Of a stretch of DNA of 7,136 nucleotides, positions 1-5,540 are shown one piece after another. The stretch comes from an uncultured Lachnospiraceae bacterium. GTDB taxonomy: Bacteria; Bacillota; Clostridia; Lachnospirales; Lachnospiraceae. Within the stretch, counting starts at the first letter, position 1. Every line of letters begins with the position of its first letter. Location of the stretch: the NCBI GenBank assembly GCA_958405355.1, contig CATYEA010000096.1, positions 1-7,136 on the forward strand. The letters are read 5' to 3'. Below the pieces are notes generated by a model, which saw nothing but the letters and a program-made list of their open reading frames with translations, was not told where the DNA came from and did no database searches. The position numbers and the translations under genes are program-made.

Positions 1-232
1 GGCCGAGGGGTATCGAATGCTTGCGGGCCGGCTGTTTTGCGGAGAAGTCCAGGGAATCAATGTGTCAAAGAGCCTTTCCGGACGGGAGCTTCAGATTGAG
101 ATTCAATCCGATTTTCAAATTGGGAGATACAGTGTTCCATGTACGGTCAGAGCTTCATCGGCAGTCATAAAAAGCAGGGATTTGCCGAGAAAGGGAGAAA
201 AGACTCAGGAGGATGAGACGAATGAATCGTGA
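1..232 (+). CDS. 3' end of an unidentified gene (possible Tad-locus protein)
   Basis: The reading frame is open from base 2, the first complete codon, through the TGA at 230-232, so about 76 C-terminal residues are visible and the start lies outside the window. I do not recognise the family. The visible part begins AEGYRMLAGRLF and ends in a charged tail (PRKGEKTQEDETNES). The middle alternates hydrophobic and polar residues (LQIEIQSDF, YSVPCTVRAS), which suggests beta strands, as in the extracytoplasmic part of TadE-like pseudopilins. No membrane segment is visible. The stop overlaps the start of the next gene by 11 bases, and that gene's Shine-Dalgarno lies inside this one, so the two are probably translationally coupled. 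The Tad link is inferred only from the FHA neighbour. An internal ATG at 17 has no good ribosome binding site and is unlikely to be the start. Confidence 0.6.
   Translation, partial: AEGYRMLAGRLFCGEVQGINVSKSLSGRELQIEIQSDFQIGRYSVPCTVRASSAVIKSRDLPRKGEKTQEDETNES
207..212 (+). promoter_or_regulatory. Ribosome binding site that decides the FHA start
   Basis: A perfect AGGAGG lies inside the 3' end of the upstream gene. It touches the ATG at 213 but is 9 bases from the ATG at 222, which favours the downstream start and translational coupling with the preceding gene. Confidence 0.75.
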
Positions 233-1316
233 AAACCACAGAGATAAAGATTTAAAAAATACCTATCTCCGGGTAGACAGAGAAGGAATTTATGGAGAAA
301 AATATGAAGAAATATTATTATATAAACAATCTGTGCCCGGATTGCTCACATTCTATGAGGTCGAAGAAAATGAAGAAAAGAGTCTGGTCTATGTATTGAA
401 TCATCAGAATTCTTTTTTGGAGATTTTATCCGGAGGGCGCATGACCTGCGCCCATATGGAAAGCTTTATAAAATCATTGGTACGGGTGATGGAAACGATC
501 GATGAGTATCTTTTGGACCCGTCGAATCTTGTCGTGGAAATGGCCTATATTTTCGGAAGCGGCGAGCATTGGGAGTATATATACATACCGGGATATGGTG
601 AGGACTTCTGGCATCAAATGGAAAAGGTGTCGGAAGAGTGGCTGAATTATGTGGATTATGGCAATGAAAAAGCCGTATTGTGGGCCTATACGTTTTATCA
701 AAAGGTACATGGAGAAGGGTGTTTTCCGGCGGAGCTCATGGAAATATTAACATTAGAGAAAACCGGCCCAGAGGATATCCATTCATCGGTAATCCAGGAA
801 GAAAATGTGACGTGGGAAGCAGATCATTCAGCTCCGGTAAAAAAAGAAGGATGGACACATCAGTTGACAAAGCGATTAAAGAAGATGATTTCAGGGAAAA
901 AGCGTAAGGATACGGATGTTTTCGGAGATTTTTATGGGAATGGCTCGGGTCTTGGGGAGACTTGTCCGGATTTGGGGGATGTGGAGGCTGCTTTTGGTTT
1001 AAAATCTGATCCAAACCGAACGCTTATCCTGATTCCTGTAGGAGATAATGAGATACCGGCCATCCATGTGGAACATTTTCCATTTTTAATCGGAAGAGCT
1101 CCGGAGGAAGTGGATGTTCGATTGGATGATTTGAAAATCAGCCGGATACATGCCCGGCTGGAAGGGAATGGAACAGAAGCCAGGGTCGTGGATATGAGTT
1201 CAGCTAATGGGACATGCCGGAATGGGGAACGACTCAAAGCGGGAACGGAATATCCTCTGTACTCGGGAGATATATTAAAACTGGCAGACTTGGAATTCGT
1301 CTGCCAGTGGTGTTAA
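222..1316 (+). CDS. FHA-domain protein with DUF6382-like N-terminal region
   Basis: This is a cytoplasmic protein of 364 residues. An ATG at 213 is in frame but directly abuts the AGGAGG at 207-212. The ATG at 222 sits 9 bases after that site and is the better start. Residues about 10-185 resemble the DUF6382 region that precedes FHA domains in Clostridia; this is from memory. Residues about 185-275 are a charged linker with a basic patch (KRLKKMISGKKRK). The last 80 residues are an FHA domain, a phosphothreonine-peptide binding fold, with the hallmark residues present: G291-R292, S307, H310 and N329-G330-T331. No membrane helix or signal peptide is seen. Such proteins often sit at the end of Tad/Flp pilus operons, so a role in phosphorylation-dependent control or assembly of that machinery is plausible but inferred. 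The stop overlaps the stop of the convergent dehydrogenase gene, and the last codons form a perfect hairpin. Confidence is high for FHA and moderate for the N-terminal name. Confidence 0.88.
   Translation: MNRENHRDKDLKNTYLRVDREGIYGEKYEEILLYKQSVPGLLTFYEVEENEEKSLVYVLNHQNSFLEILSGGRMTCAHMESFIKSLVRVMETIDEYLLDPSNLVVEMAYIFGSGEHWEYIYIPGYGEDFWHQMEKVSEEWLNYVDYGNEKAVLWAYTFYQKVHGEGCFPAELMEILTLEKTGPEDIHSSVIQEENVTWEADHSAPVKKEGWTHQLTKRLKKMISGKKRKDTDVFGDFYGNGSGLGETCPDLGDVEAAFGLKSDPNRTLILIPVGDNEIPAIHVEHFPFLIGRAPEEVDVRLDDLKISRIHARLEGNGTEARVVDMSSANGTCRNGERLKAGTEYPLYSGDILKLADLEFVCQWC
1281..1307. terminator. Hairpin inside FHA codons, likely bidirectional terminator
   Basis: CTGGCAGAC (1281-1289) and GTCTGCCAG (1299-1307) form a perfect 9-bp stem with a 9-base loop. 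The whole stem is coding sequence for the last residues of the FHA protein (LADLEFVCQ). Read on the minus strand, it begins 6 bases past the dehydrogenase stop and is followed at once by TTTTAATAT, a fair intrinsic terminator. Read on the plus strand, the T-rich stretch is delayed (TGGTGTTAAAATTTTT), so termination of the FHA operon here is less certain. Confidence 0.65.
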
Positions 1317-2569
1317 AATTTTTCAAATAATTTCATTAATCGAAGTAAAGTGATATCGTGAGACACATAAGGTGAATATATCATTGCCAGACGAATCATA
1401 TCATCAGTGATACCGAGTTCCTCAATCATAATCTTACAGCCCATTTTCTGGAAACATGTTTCAATTTCTTGAAAAGCAGGGAGTTCATCGAGAATCTGCA
1501 GAATCTCCTTTTCGTGTTCAAGAACCTGTTCTCCGGTGATATCTGCCATAGGGTCCGGTGTGTTGAGCTGGATGACGGCCTCGCGTACTTCAGTATTCCA
1601 GAAACCTTTTCGGATTTCCTTTGCAGCCGAAGGAAAATGGACTGCAGGAACAAGCTGATGATTTTTCAAAGCTGTCTTAAAGCGCTCATAAGCTTTCAGA
1701 CAGAGAAGCGTTCCAACCCCAACCTTTTCGCCATGTACAGCGTTTAGTTTTGGCTGTTCGACGGATATGTCCAAATAACGGGAAAGATGATGCTCCGCAC
1801 CCATCAGGGGACGAACGGCATCATAAAAACCAATTTCCATATCCGGTAAGATCAGAGCGTACAGTAATTGTTCACAGACGGAAGGGTCTCCGGCTGCCAG
1901 GTTTTCAACCTGGCTTATGACTTTTTTCATCGCCAGATCTTCCGCCGCATATAACTTTTCATTAAGGGCTTCGCCGGTGACGAGGGAAGCAATCCGTGCA
2001 TCGGCCAGAGCGATGTAATTTCCCATAAGGTCACTGAACCCCGCGGCGGTTAAGTGCGACGGTGCAGCGGCGAAAATATCTGTATCTGCAAACATATAAG
2101 TCGGTGCAGAAGCCATGACATTTCCTTTGATGCCTTCATGGACAACGGCGGATATGCAGGTGGTATAACCTTCGCCGCTGGCGGCCGTAGGCACGGAGAT
2201 GAAAGGCAGTTTGTATTGTCGGCTTAAGTATCGGGTAATATCATGAATCGTGACACTGCCAAGAGCAATCATGCAGTCTGCTGTTGCCGGAATTTTATTC
2301 CGGGCCAGAGAAACACTGCGCTCATCGGCAGCCAGTCCTTCAGGGTCGAGACAGATTAAGTCATAATTGTCCAGGTCTTCCAGAAGTTTGTCTCCGAGAA
2401 AATAGGTGTTCTGGTCACAGATAATGACAGGTTCCTGCCAACCTTCCTGTTCCATAGTCGCTGTTATTTTGGAGATGGCACCGGGCTCAATCCACATACC
2501 GCGGATAAATGCATGATTTTCAAAATCTTTTCCGCATAGACTGCTGATTTCTTGAAGATTAATTTTCAT
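1313..2569 (-). CDS. sn-glycerol-1-phosphate dehydrogenase family protein (AraM/EgsA-like), divergent
   Basis: This 418-residue protein belongs to the iron-containing alcohol dehydrogenase/dehydroquinate synthase fold. Classical members (AraM, about 390 residues in Bacillus) reduce dihydroxyacetone phosphate to glycerol-1-phosphate with NAD(P)H, the backbone of archaeal-type and some bacterial ether lipids. The family signature is clear: the ADTDIFAAAP segment (161-170), then TAAGFSDLMG (174-183), EHH (259-261) and VHGEKVGVGTLL (278-289). The expected metal ligands D180, one of H260/H261, and H279 are present. Three normally conserved spots differ by my recollection of the family. The cofactor loop reads GSVTIHD (104-110) rather than GSGTI(N/H)D, the substrate loop reads AASGEGY rather than AASxDGY, and GK reads GN after D180. 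The activity may therefore be altered. An AGGGAG (2578-2583) lies 8 bases before the ATG. The gene is 15 bases downstream of the HIT gene and almost certainly in its operon. Confidence 0.85.
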   Translation of the reverse strand: MKINLQEISSLCGKDFENHAFIRGMWIEPGAISKITATMEQEGWQEPVIICDQNTYFLGDKLLEDLDNYDLICLDPEGLAADERSVSLARNKIPATADCMIALGSVTIHDITRYLSRQYKLPFISVPTAASGEGYTTCISAVVHEGIKGNVMASAPTYMFADTDIFAAAPSHLTAAGFSDLMGNYIALADARIASLVTGEALNEKLYAAEDLAMKKVISQVENLAAGDPSVCEQLLYALILPDMEIGFYDAVRPLMGAEHHLSRYLDISVEQPKLNAVHGEKVGVGTLLCLKAYERFKTALKNHQLVPAVHFPSAAKEIRKGFWNTEVREAVIQLNTPDPMADITGEQVLEHEKEILQILDELPAFQEIETCFQKMGCKIMIEELGITDDMIRLAMIYSPYVSHDITLLRLMKLFEKF

Positions 2570-2584
2570 GGGTAAGTCTCCCTG

Positions 2585-3004
2585 CTATTTGTTTAAGGCA
2601 ATTTTGATCTGTTCAGCAACAGCGTCTCTTTCATCGGCTTCCGATGTGCCCGGAACCCAATTGATATTCTGATTGTCCCCTTCATAACGCGGGATGATGT
2701 GCATATGGAAGTGGAAAACAGTCTGACCGGCAATTTCTCCATTGTTCTGAACGATGTTCAGACCATCACAATGAAGTGCGTCCTTCAGTGCTTTGGCACT
2801 GCGGGAGGCCAGCACAAAAACTTTTCCAGCAGTGCTTTCATCCATTTCAAAGATATTTGCCATATGGTTCTTTGGAATGATCAGGGCGTGTCCCTTCGTG
2901 GCCGGAGATAAATCCAGAATGACCCGGAACATATCATCTTCATAAATGGTTGAGGAAGGAATTTCCCCATTTGCTATTTTACAAAAAATACAATCGTTGT
3001 CCAT
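2585..3004 (-). CDS. HIT-family nucleotide-binding hydrolase (Hit/HinT-like)
   Basis: This 139-residue protein has the usual length for a bacterial HIT (histidine triad) protein. The triad H98-F-H100-M-H102 lies in the segment GQTVFHFHMHIIPR. H100 is the expected catalytic nucleophile for hydrolysis of nucleoside phosphoramidates or acyl-adenylates. The N-terminal CIFC (C5, C8) together with H47 and H98 matches the zinc site of Bacillus-type Hit proteins. LIIPKNH (41-47) is also typical. The protein is soluble and cytoplasmic; its physiological substrate cannot be told from sequence. A GGAGG (3015-3019) lies 10 bases before the ATG. The gene is first in an operon with the glycerol-1-phosphate dehydrogenase-like gene and has a strong promoter at 3053-3081. 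Co-transcription with a lipid-backbone enzyme may simply be convenience. Confidence 0.95.
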   Translation of the reverse strand: MDNDCIFCKIANGEIPSSTIYEDDMFRVILDLSPATKGHALIIPKNHMANIFEMDESTAGKVFVLASRSAKALKDALHCDGLNIVQNNGEIAGQTVFHFHMHIIPRYEGDNQNINWVPGTSEADERDAVAEQIKIALNK

Positions 3005-3027
3005 TGTTTTAAATCCTCCAATCTTGA

Positions 3028-3042
3028 CGATATAAAATATCG
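3028..3042. repeat. Perfect inverted repeat in the HIT operon leader
   Basis: CGATAT-AAA-ATATCG, with 6-bp arms and a 3-base centre, lies about 4 to 18 bases inside the transcript predicted from the promoter at 3053-3081 and 9 bases before the Shine-Dalgarno. It could be a repressor operator just past the start site or a 5'-end RNA hairpin. The low GC content makes the RNA stem weak. Confidence 0.5.
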
Positions 3043-3052
3043 GGATACTTTA

Positions 3053-3081
3053 ATAATAGTTCACCTTCCGCAAAATGTCTA
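3053..3081 (-). promoter_or_regulatory. Sigma-A promoter of the HIT-dehydrogenase operon
   Basis: Read on the minus strand, TAGACA (3076-3081) and TATTAT (3053-3058) are separated by exactly 17 bases. Each hexamer matches the consensus at 5 of 6 positions. The predicted start is near 3046, giving a leader of about 40 bases that contains the inverted repeat at 3028-3042. Confidence 0.6.
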
Positions 3082-3086
3082 TTCCG

Positions 3087-3105
3087 AATTCAAAATAAAT
3101 TCAAA
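3087..3105. repeat. Two direct repeats with 11-bp period upstream of the HIT promoter
   Basis: AATTCAAA occurs at 3087-3094 and 3098-3105. On the minus strand it reads TTTGAATT twice. The pair lies a few bases upstream of the -35 element of the HIT operon, on one helical face, which is the usual place for an activator site of OmpR/PhoB type or for an AT-rich UP element. It also lies in the upstream region of the divergent kinase gene. Confidence 0.4.
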
Positions 3106-3204
3106 GAGCATTGCCGCTTTTTGTCGGGAAATGTCAAGCAAATATATTTGATTCGATGCATAAATTATGATAAATTGGAAAAAAAGTTAGAAAGGAAGAC
3201 CTTT

Positions 3205-3879
3205 ATGCACGAACAGCCGGTGCTTTCCCTGTCGACGATTTCTCATGAATTGAAAAATCCATTGACGCTGATCCATAGTACACTGCAGCTTATCGGACGT
3301 CATCATCCGGAGGTGGTCGATGATCCGCTGTGGCCCCAGCTTCTTTTAGATATTAATTACATGTCTCAATTACTTTCGGAGTTGTCTTCATTAAATTCCA
3401 GTCAAACCCTGAATTATTCTCAAATAAATATTCGACAATTTTTGACAAATATCGTATCCTCTTTTTCTTCCTCAGCACAAATCCAAAATAAAGAACTGAC
3501 TTTAAACTTTGAAACAGAACAGAAAACTTTCTCGGGAGATGCTTTAAAAATCCGGGAGATTTTTGTTAATTTAATTAAAAATGCTTTGGAGGCAACAGAA
3601 AGCGGTGACCAGATTGTTATTGATGTAAAATCCCGGTGGAATCGATTGATCATTACTGTCAGTGATTCGGGCAGCGGTATGGATGCCTGCCGTTTGTCCA
3701 CGATTTTTGATCCTTTCGTCACCTATAAAACCGATGGCACCGGCCTTGGATTGACCATTGTGAAGAATATTGTTACTGCCCACGGCGGCGCTGTTCAGGT
3801 GTATTCAAAGCCGGGAATCGGGACAAAATTTATTTTGATTTTTCCTCTGACACCGCCGGAAAAGACAAAGGAAAACTGA
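3205..3879 (+). CDS. Orphan soluble histidine kinase with minimal N-terminus
   Basis: This 224-residue sensor kinase has almost nothing before its dimerisation/phosphoacceptor (HisKA) domain. The H box SHELKNPLT carries the predicted phosphorylated H14. The ATP-binding domain follows with the N box (VNLIKNALEAT, 121-131), G1 box DSGSGM (154-159), F motif FDPF (168-171) and G2 box GTGLGL (178-183). There is no membrane helix, PAS, GAF or HAMP domain. A longer reading from TTG at 3121 lacks a ribosome binding site, whereas the ATG at 3205 follows AAAGGA (3191-3196) by 8 bases. No response regulator is adjacent. Orphan kinases in Clostridia often phosphorylate Spo0A, so that target is possible but only inferred. 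Weak promoter candidates are TTGATT (3148) with TAAATT (3171), or TTGTCG (3121) with TATATT (3143). It is divergent from the HIT operon and convergent with murG. Confidence 0.9.
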   Translation: MHEQPVLSLSTISHELKNPLTLIHSTLQLIGRHHPEVVDDPLWPQLLLDINYMSQLLSELSSLNSSQTLNYSQINIRQFLTNIVSSFSSSAQIQNKELTLNFETEQKTFSGDALKIREIFVNLIKNALEATESGDQIVIDVKSRWNRLIITVSDSGSGMDACRLSTIFDPFVTYKTDGTGLGLTIVKNIVTAHGGAVQVYSKPGIGTKFILIFPLTPPEKTKEN

Positions 3880-3924
3880 AAAATCGGAACAAACATGTTG
3901 ATATCGTATATGGTGTAAAATTAT

Positions 3925-3971
3925 AGGCGTCCAGTTTCATACATCGAAGAATGTATTGAAAAAGGGCGCCT
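3925..3971. terminator. Shared hairpin between convergent kinase and murG genes
   Basis: AGGCGTCC (3925-3932) pairs with GGGCGCCT (3964-3971) through 8 pairs including one G-U. Inside, TTTC pairs with GAAA and ATACAT with ATGTAT around a 6-base loop, with one bulged base. On the plus strand it is followed by TATTT. On the minus strand it lies 15 bases past the murG stop and is followed by ATAATTTT. It probably ends transcription of both genes, though neither T-tract is perfect. Confidence 0.65.
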
Positions 3972-3986
3972 TATTTAAAAAAATCT

Positions 3987-5072
3987 TTATTTTTTACGTT
4001 TTTTATGGCTCATAACGGCTTCATCGCACAGATTTACGATAATATCAATGGCGTTGGAAGCGGTATTTGTTTTCATGGCCTGAACGTAGCTTTCGCGGTT
4101 TTCGTATACTTCATTTACTGCTTTGACAAGGGATTCGTCGGTAACCATTTCTTCCGGGAGAAGATAGCTGAAGCCCTGTTTTTCAAAGGAGGCCGCATTG
4201 AGAATCTGATCGCCGCGGCTGGCCGAAGCCGGAAGCGGAATCAGGATATTCGGTTTATTCAAAGCAAGAAATTCGCAGATGGCATTAGAGCCGGCCCGGG
4301 AAATGACCAGGTCTGCAGCAGCTAAAAGGTCACTCAATTCCTGTTTAACATAGTCGAACTGGATATATCCCGCCAGATTCTTAATTGAGGTATCAACCTT
4401 GCCTTTGCCGCATACATGAATGATCTGATACGACGGTAAAAGAACCGGGAGGGCCTTGCGGACTGCTTCATTGATGGCAGCAGCACCGAGGCTTCCGCCG
4501 ATGACGAGAATTATCGGTTTTTCGTCATTAAATCCGCAGAGCTGGAGTCCCTTCAAACGGTTTCCGTCCAGAAGTTCCTGGCGAATCGGAGAACCGGAGA
4601 GAACGGCTTTGCCTTCCGGCAGATTATCGGCGGTTTCCGGGAAATTATGACAGACTTTGTAAGCTGAAGGAATAGCCAGCTTATTTGCCAACCCCGGAGT
4701 CATATCCGATTCGTGGATGATGGCCGGAACTTTGCAGCGTTTAGCGGCCAGAACCACGGGAACGGACACGAAGCCGCCTTTGGAAAAGACCACGTCCGGT
4801 TTCAGTTTCTTTATTAATTTTTTGGCTTCAAAAAATCCTTTAACAACCCGAAACGGGTCTGTAAAATTCTTTACATCAAAATATCGGCGGAGTTTTCCTG
4901 AAGAAATTCCGTAATATGGAATATTCAGTTCTTCAATCAGCCGACGTTCGATACCGTCATAGGAACCGATATAGGAAATCTGATAGCCGGCTTTTTTCAG
5001 AGCAGGCATCAGGGCAATATTCGGTGTGACGTGTCCGGCTGTACCGCCGCCGGTCAGGACAATTTTTTTCAT
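3987..5072 (-). CDS. murG: MurG, lipid II-forming N-acetylglucosaminyltransferase
   Basis: This 361-residue enzyme transfers GlcNAc from UDP-GlcNAc to lipid I, giving lipid II, on the inner face of the membrane. It is the last cytoplasmic step of peptidoglycan precursor synthesis. The length is normal for the GT-B family 28 enzyme. Visible motifs are the first glycine loop GGGTAGH (8-14), SKGGFVSVP (97-105), [11 protein letters not shown] (120-130), the second-domain loop GGSLGA (192-197) and the UDP-GlcNAc site [14 protein letters not shown] (258-271), in which E267 should contact the donor ribose, then DQILNA (288-293). The C-terminus is basic (HKKRKK). AGGAGG (5082-5087) lies 9 bases before the ATG, inside the end of the upstream TSCPD gene, with only 4 bases between the genes, so they are coupled. 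No other mur or fts gene is present here, so murG lies outside any dcw cluster. Confidence 0.97.
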   Translation of the reverse strand: MKKIVLTGGGTAGHVTPNIALMPALKKAGYQISYIGSYDGIERRLIEELNIPYYGISSGKLRRYFDVKNFTDPFRVVKGFFEAKKLIKKLKPDVVFSKGGFVSVPVVLAAKRCKVPAIIHESDMTPGLANKLAIPSAYKVCHNFPETADNLPEGKAVLSGSPIRQELLDGNRLKGLQLCGFNDEKPIILVIGGSLGAAAINEAVRKALPVLLPSYQIIHVCGKGKVDTSIKNLAGYIQFDYVKQELSDLLAAADLVISRAGSNAICEFLALNKPNILIPLPASASRGDQILNAASFEKQGFSYLLPEEMVTDESLVKAVNEVYENRESYVQAMKTNTASNAIDIIVNLCDEAVMSHKKRKK

Positions 5073-5076
5073 TTTC

Positions 5077-5337
5077 TCAGACCTCCTGAGCGGAACCAGA
5101 TACTTTATATTCTTTCAGTGCTTTAGCAAGCTGATCCGGACATGATGTGCCGCGGCCGCCGCAATCAATACCGGAAAGAAGCTGGATGACATCATCTACC
5201 GGGCGGCCGACAACGAGAGCAGCGACGCCTTTGGTGTTTCCGTCACATCCTCCGATGAATTGACAACTGGTAACAATGCCGTTTTCTACTTCAAAATCTA
5301 CGGCTCTGGAACATGTATGTTGATTGATATGACGCAT
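5077..5337 (-). CDS. Small stand-alone TSCPD-domain protein
   Basis: This 86-residue protein carries the signature TSCPDQLA (64-71 from the chosen start). Its five cysteines are C9, C25, C31, C59 and C66. The TSCPD domain also occurs at the C-terminus of some B12-dependent ribonucleotide reductases, and the cysteines suggest metal binding or redox activity. The function of the stand-alone form is not known to me. A GTG at 5344-5346 could add three residues, but it overlaps the AGGAG at 5346-5350. The ATG at 5335-5337 lies 8 bases past that site and is preferred. The gene is transcribed from an extended -10 promoter at 5373-5381 and runs directly into murG, sharing its message. There is no signal peptide or membrane segment. 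Confidence 0.88.
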   Translation of the reverse strand: MRHINQHTCSRAVDFEVENGIVTSCQFIGGCDGNTKGVAALVVGRPVDDVIQLLSGIDCGGRGTSCPDQLAKALKEYKVSGSAQEV

Positions 5338-5372
5338 GTAAATCACTCCTGTTCTTAAATTATTTCCACACT

Positions 5373-5381
5373 ATTATAGCA
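5373..5381 (-). promoter_or_regulatory. Extended -10 promoter of the TSCPD-murG operon
   Basis: On the minus strand the sequence reads TGCTATAAT, a perfect extended -10 (TGnTATAAT). No good -35 lies 16-18 bases upstream, which is tolerated with this type of -10. The predicted start is near 5366, about 30 bases before the TSCPD start codon. Confidence 0.55.
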
Positions 5382-5403
5382 GAAGCCTTATGTATAAGCC
5401 AGT

Positions 5404-5458
5404 AAAATTTTGAACTTCTTATGAGACAGAGGGGGAAAAATTTGAACTTCTCATGGGA
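5404..5458. repeat. Direct repeat with 32-bp spacing between divergent promoters
   Basis: Positions 5404-5426 and 5436-5458 are alike at 20 of 23 bases. The core TTTGAACTTCT is identical at 5409-5419 and 5441-5451, followed by TATGAG and CATGGG. The 32-bp offset is three helical turns, so the copies face the same side. They lie upstream of both the murG-side promoter and the mtnN promoter, a position that suits a shared regulator. Confidence 0.5.
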
Positions 5459-5473
5459 ATCAGAAAAGGTTTG

Positions 5474-5482
5474 TGGTATCAT
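5474..5482 (+). promoter_or_regulatory. Extended -10 promoter of mtnN
   Basis: TGGTATCAT fits the extended -10 pattern TGnTATnAT. The -35 region 17 bases upstream (TGGGAA) is poor. The predicted start is near 5489, leaving a leader of about 52 bases. Confidence 0.4.
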
Positions 5483-5489
5483 AATAAAA

Positions 5490-5507
5490 GCAGGTATTGG
5501 CATCTGC
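5490..5507 (+). repeat. Possible 5'-end hairpin of the mtnN message
   Basis: GCAGGT (5490-5495) can pair with ATCTGC (5502-5507), 6 pairs including one G-U, around a 6-base loop. It begins within a base or two of the predicted transcript start, where such a stem could protect the message. It is short enough to occur by chance. Confidence 0.3.
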
Positions 5508-5540
5508 GGTAAATCAGAGTAAAACAGGAGACGAAAAAAT

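Noticed and set aside
932..1237. Minus-strand open frames over the FHA domain (also 736-1014)
   Set aside because: They lie opposite the FHA protein, which has all its hallmark residues, and their products are low-complexity S/P/R-rich shadows.
3122..3128. Possible Spo0A box (TGTCGGG) upstream of the kinase
   Set aside because: It differs from the TGTCGAA core at two of seven positions, so it is not better than chance.
3121..3204. N-terminal extension of the histidine kinase from a TTG at 3121
   Set aside because: No ribosome binding site precedes it, and the ATG at 3205 has AAAGGA at the right distance. The extension also runs over the likely promoter region.
3898..3927. Promoter-like TTGATA with TATAGG 18 bases on, possibly for a small RNA between the kinase and murG
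   Set aside because: The predicted start would fall inside the terminator hairpin at 3925-3971, leaving no sensible transcript, and the -10 is weak.
5404..5467. Two repeat units of 32 bp resembling a CRISPR repeat spacing
   Set aside because: Only two copies, the units are adjacent with no true spacer, similarity fades after 23 bases, and there are no cas genes. A binding-site pair fits better.
5489..5540. SAM-type riboswitch in the mtnN leader
   Set aside because: The predicted leader is only about 52 bases and shows one short hairpin with no multi-stem fold or terminator. The gene degrades SAM by-products and is not usually under such a switch.
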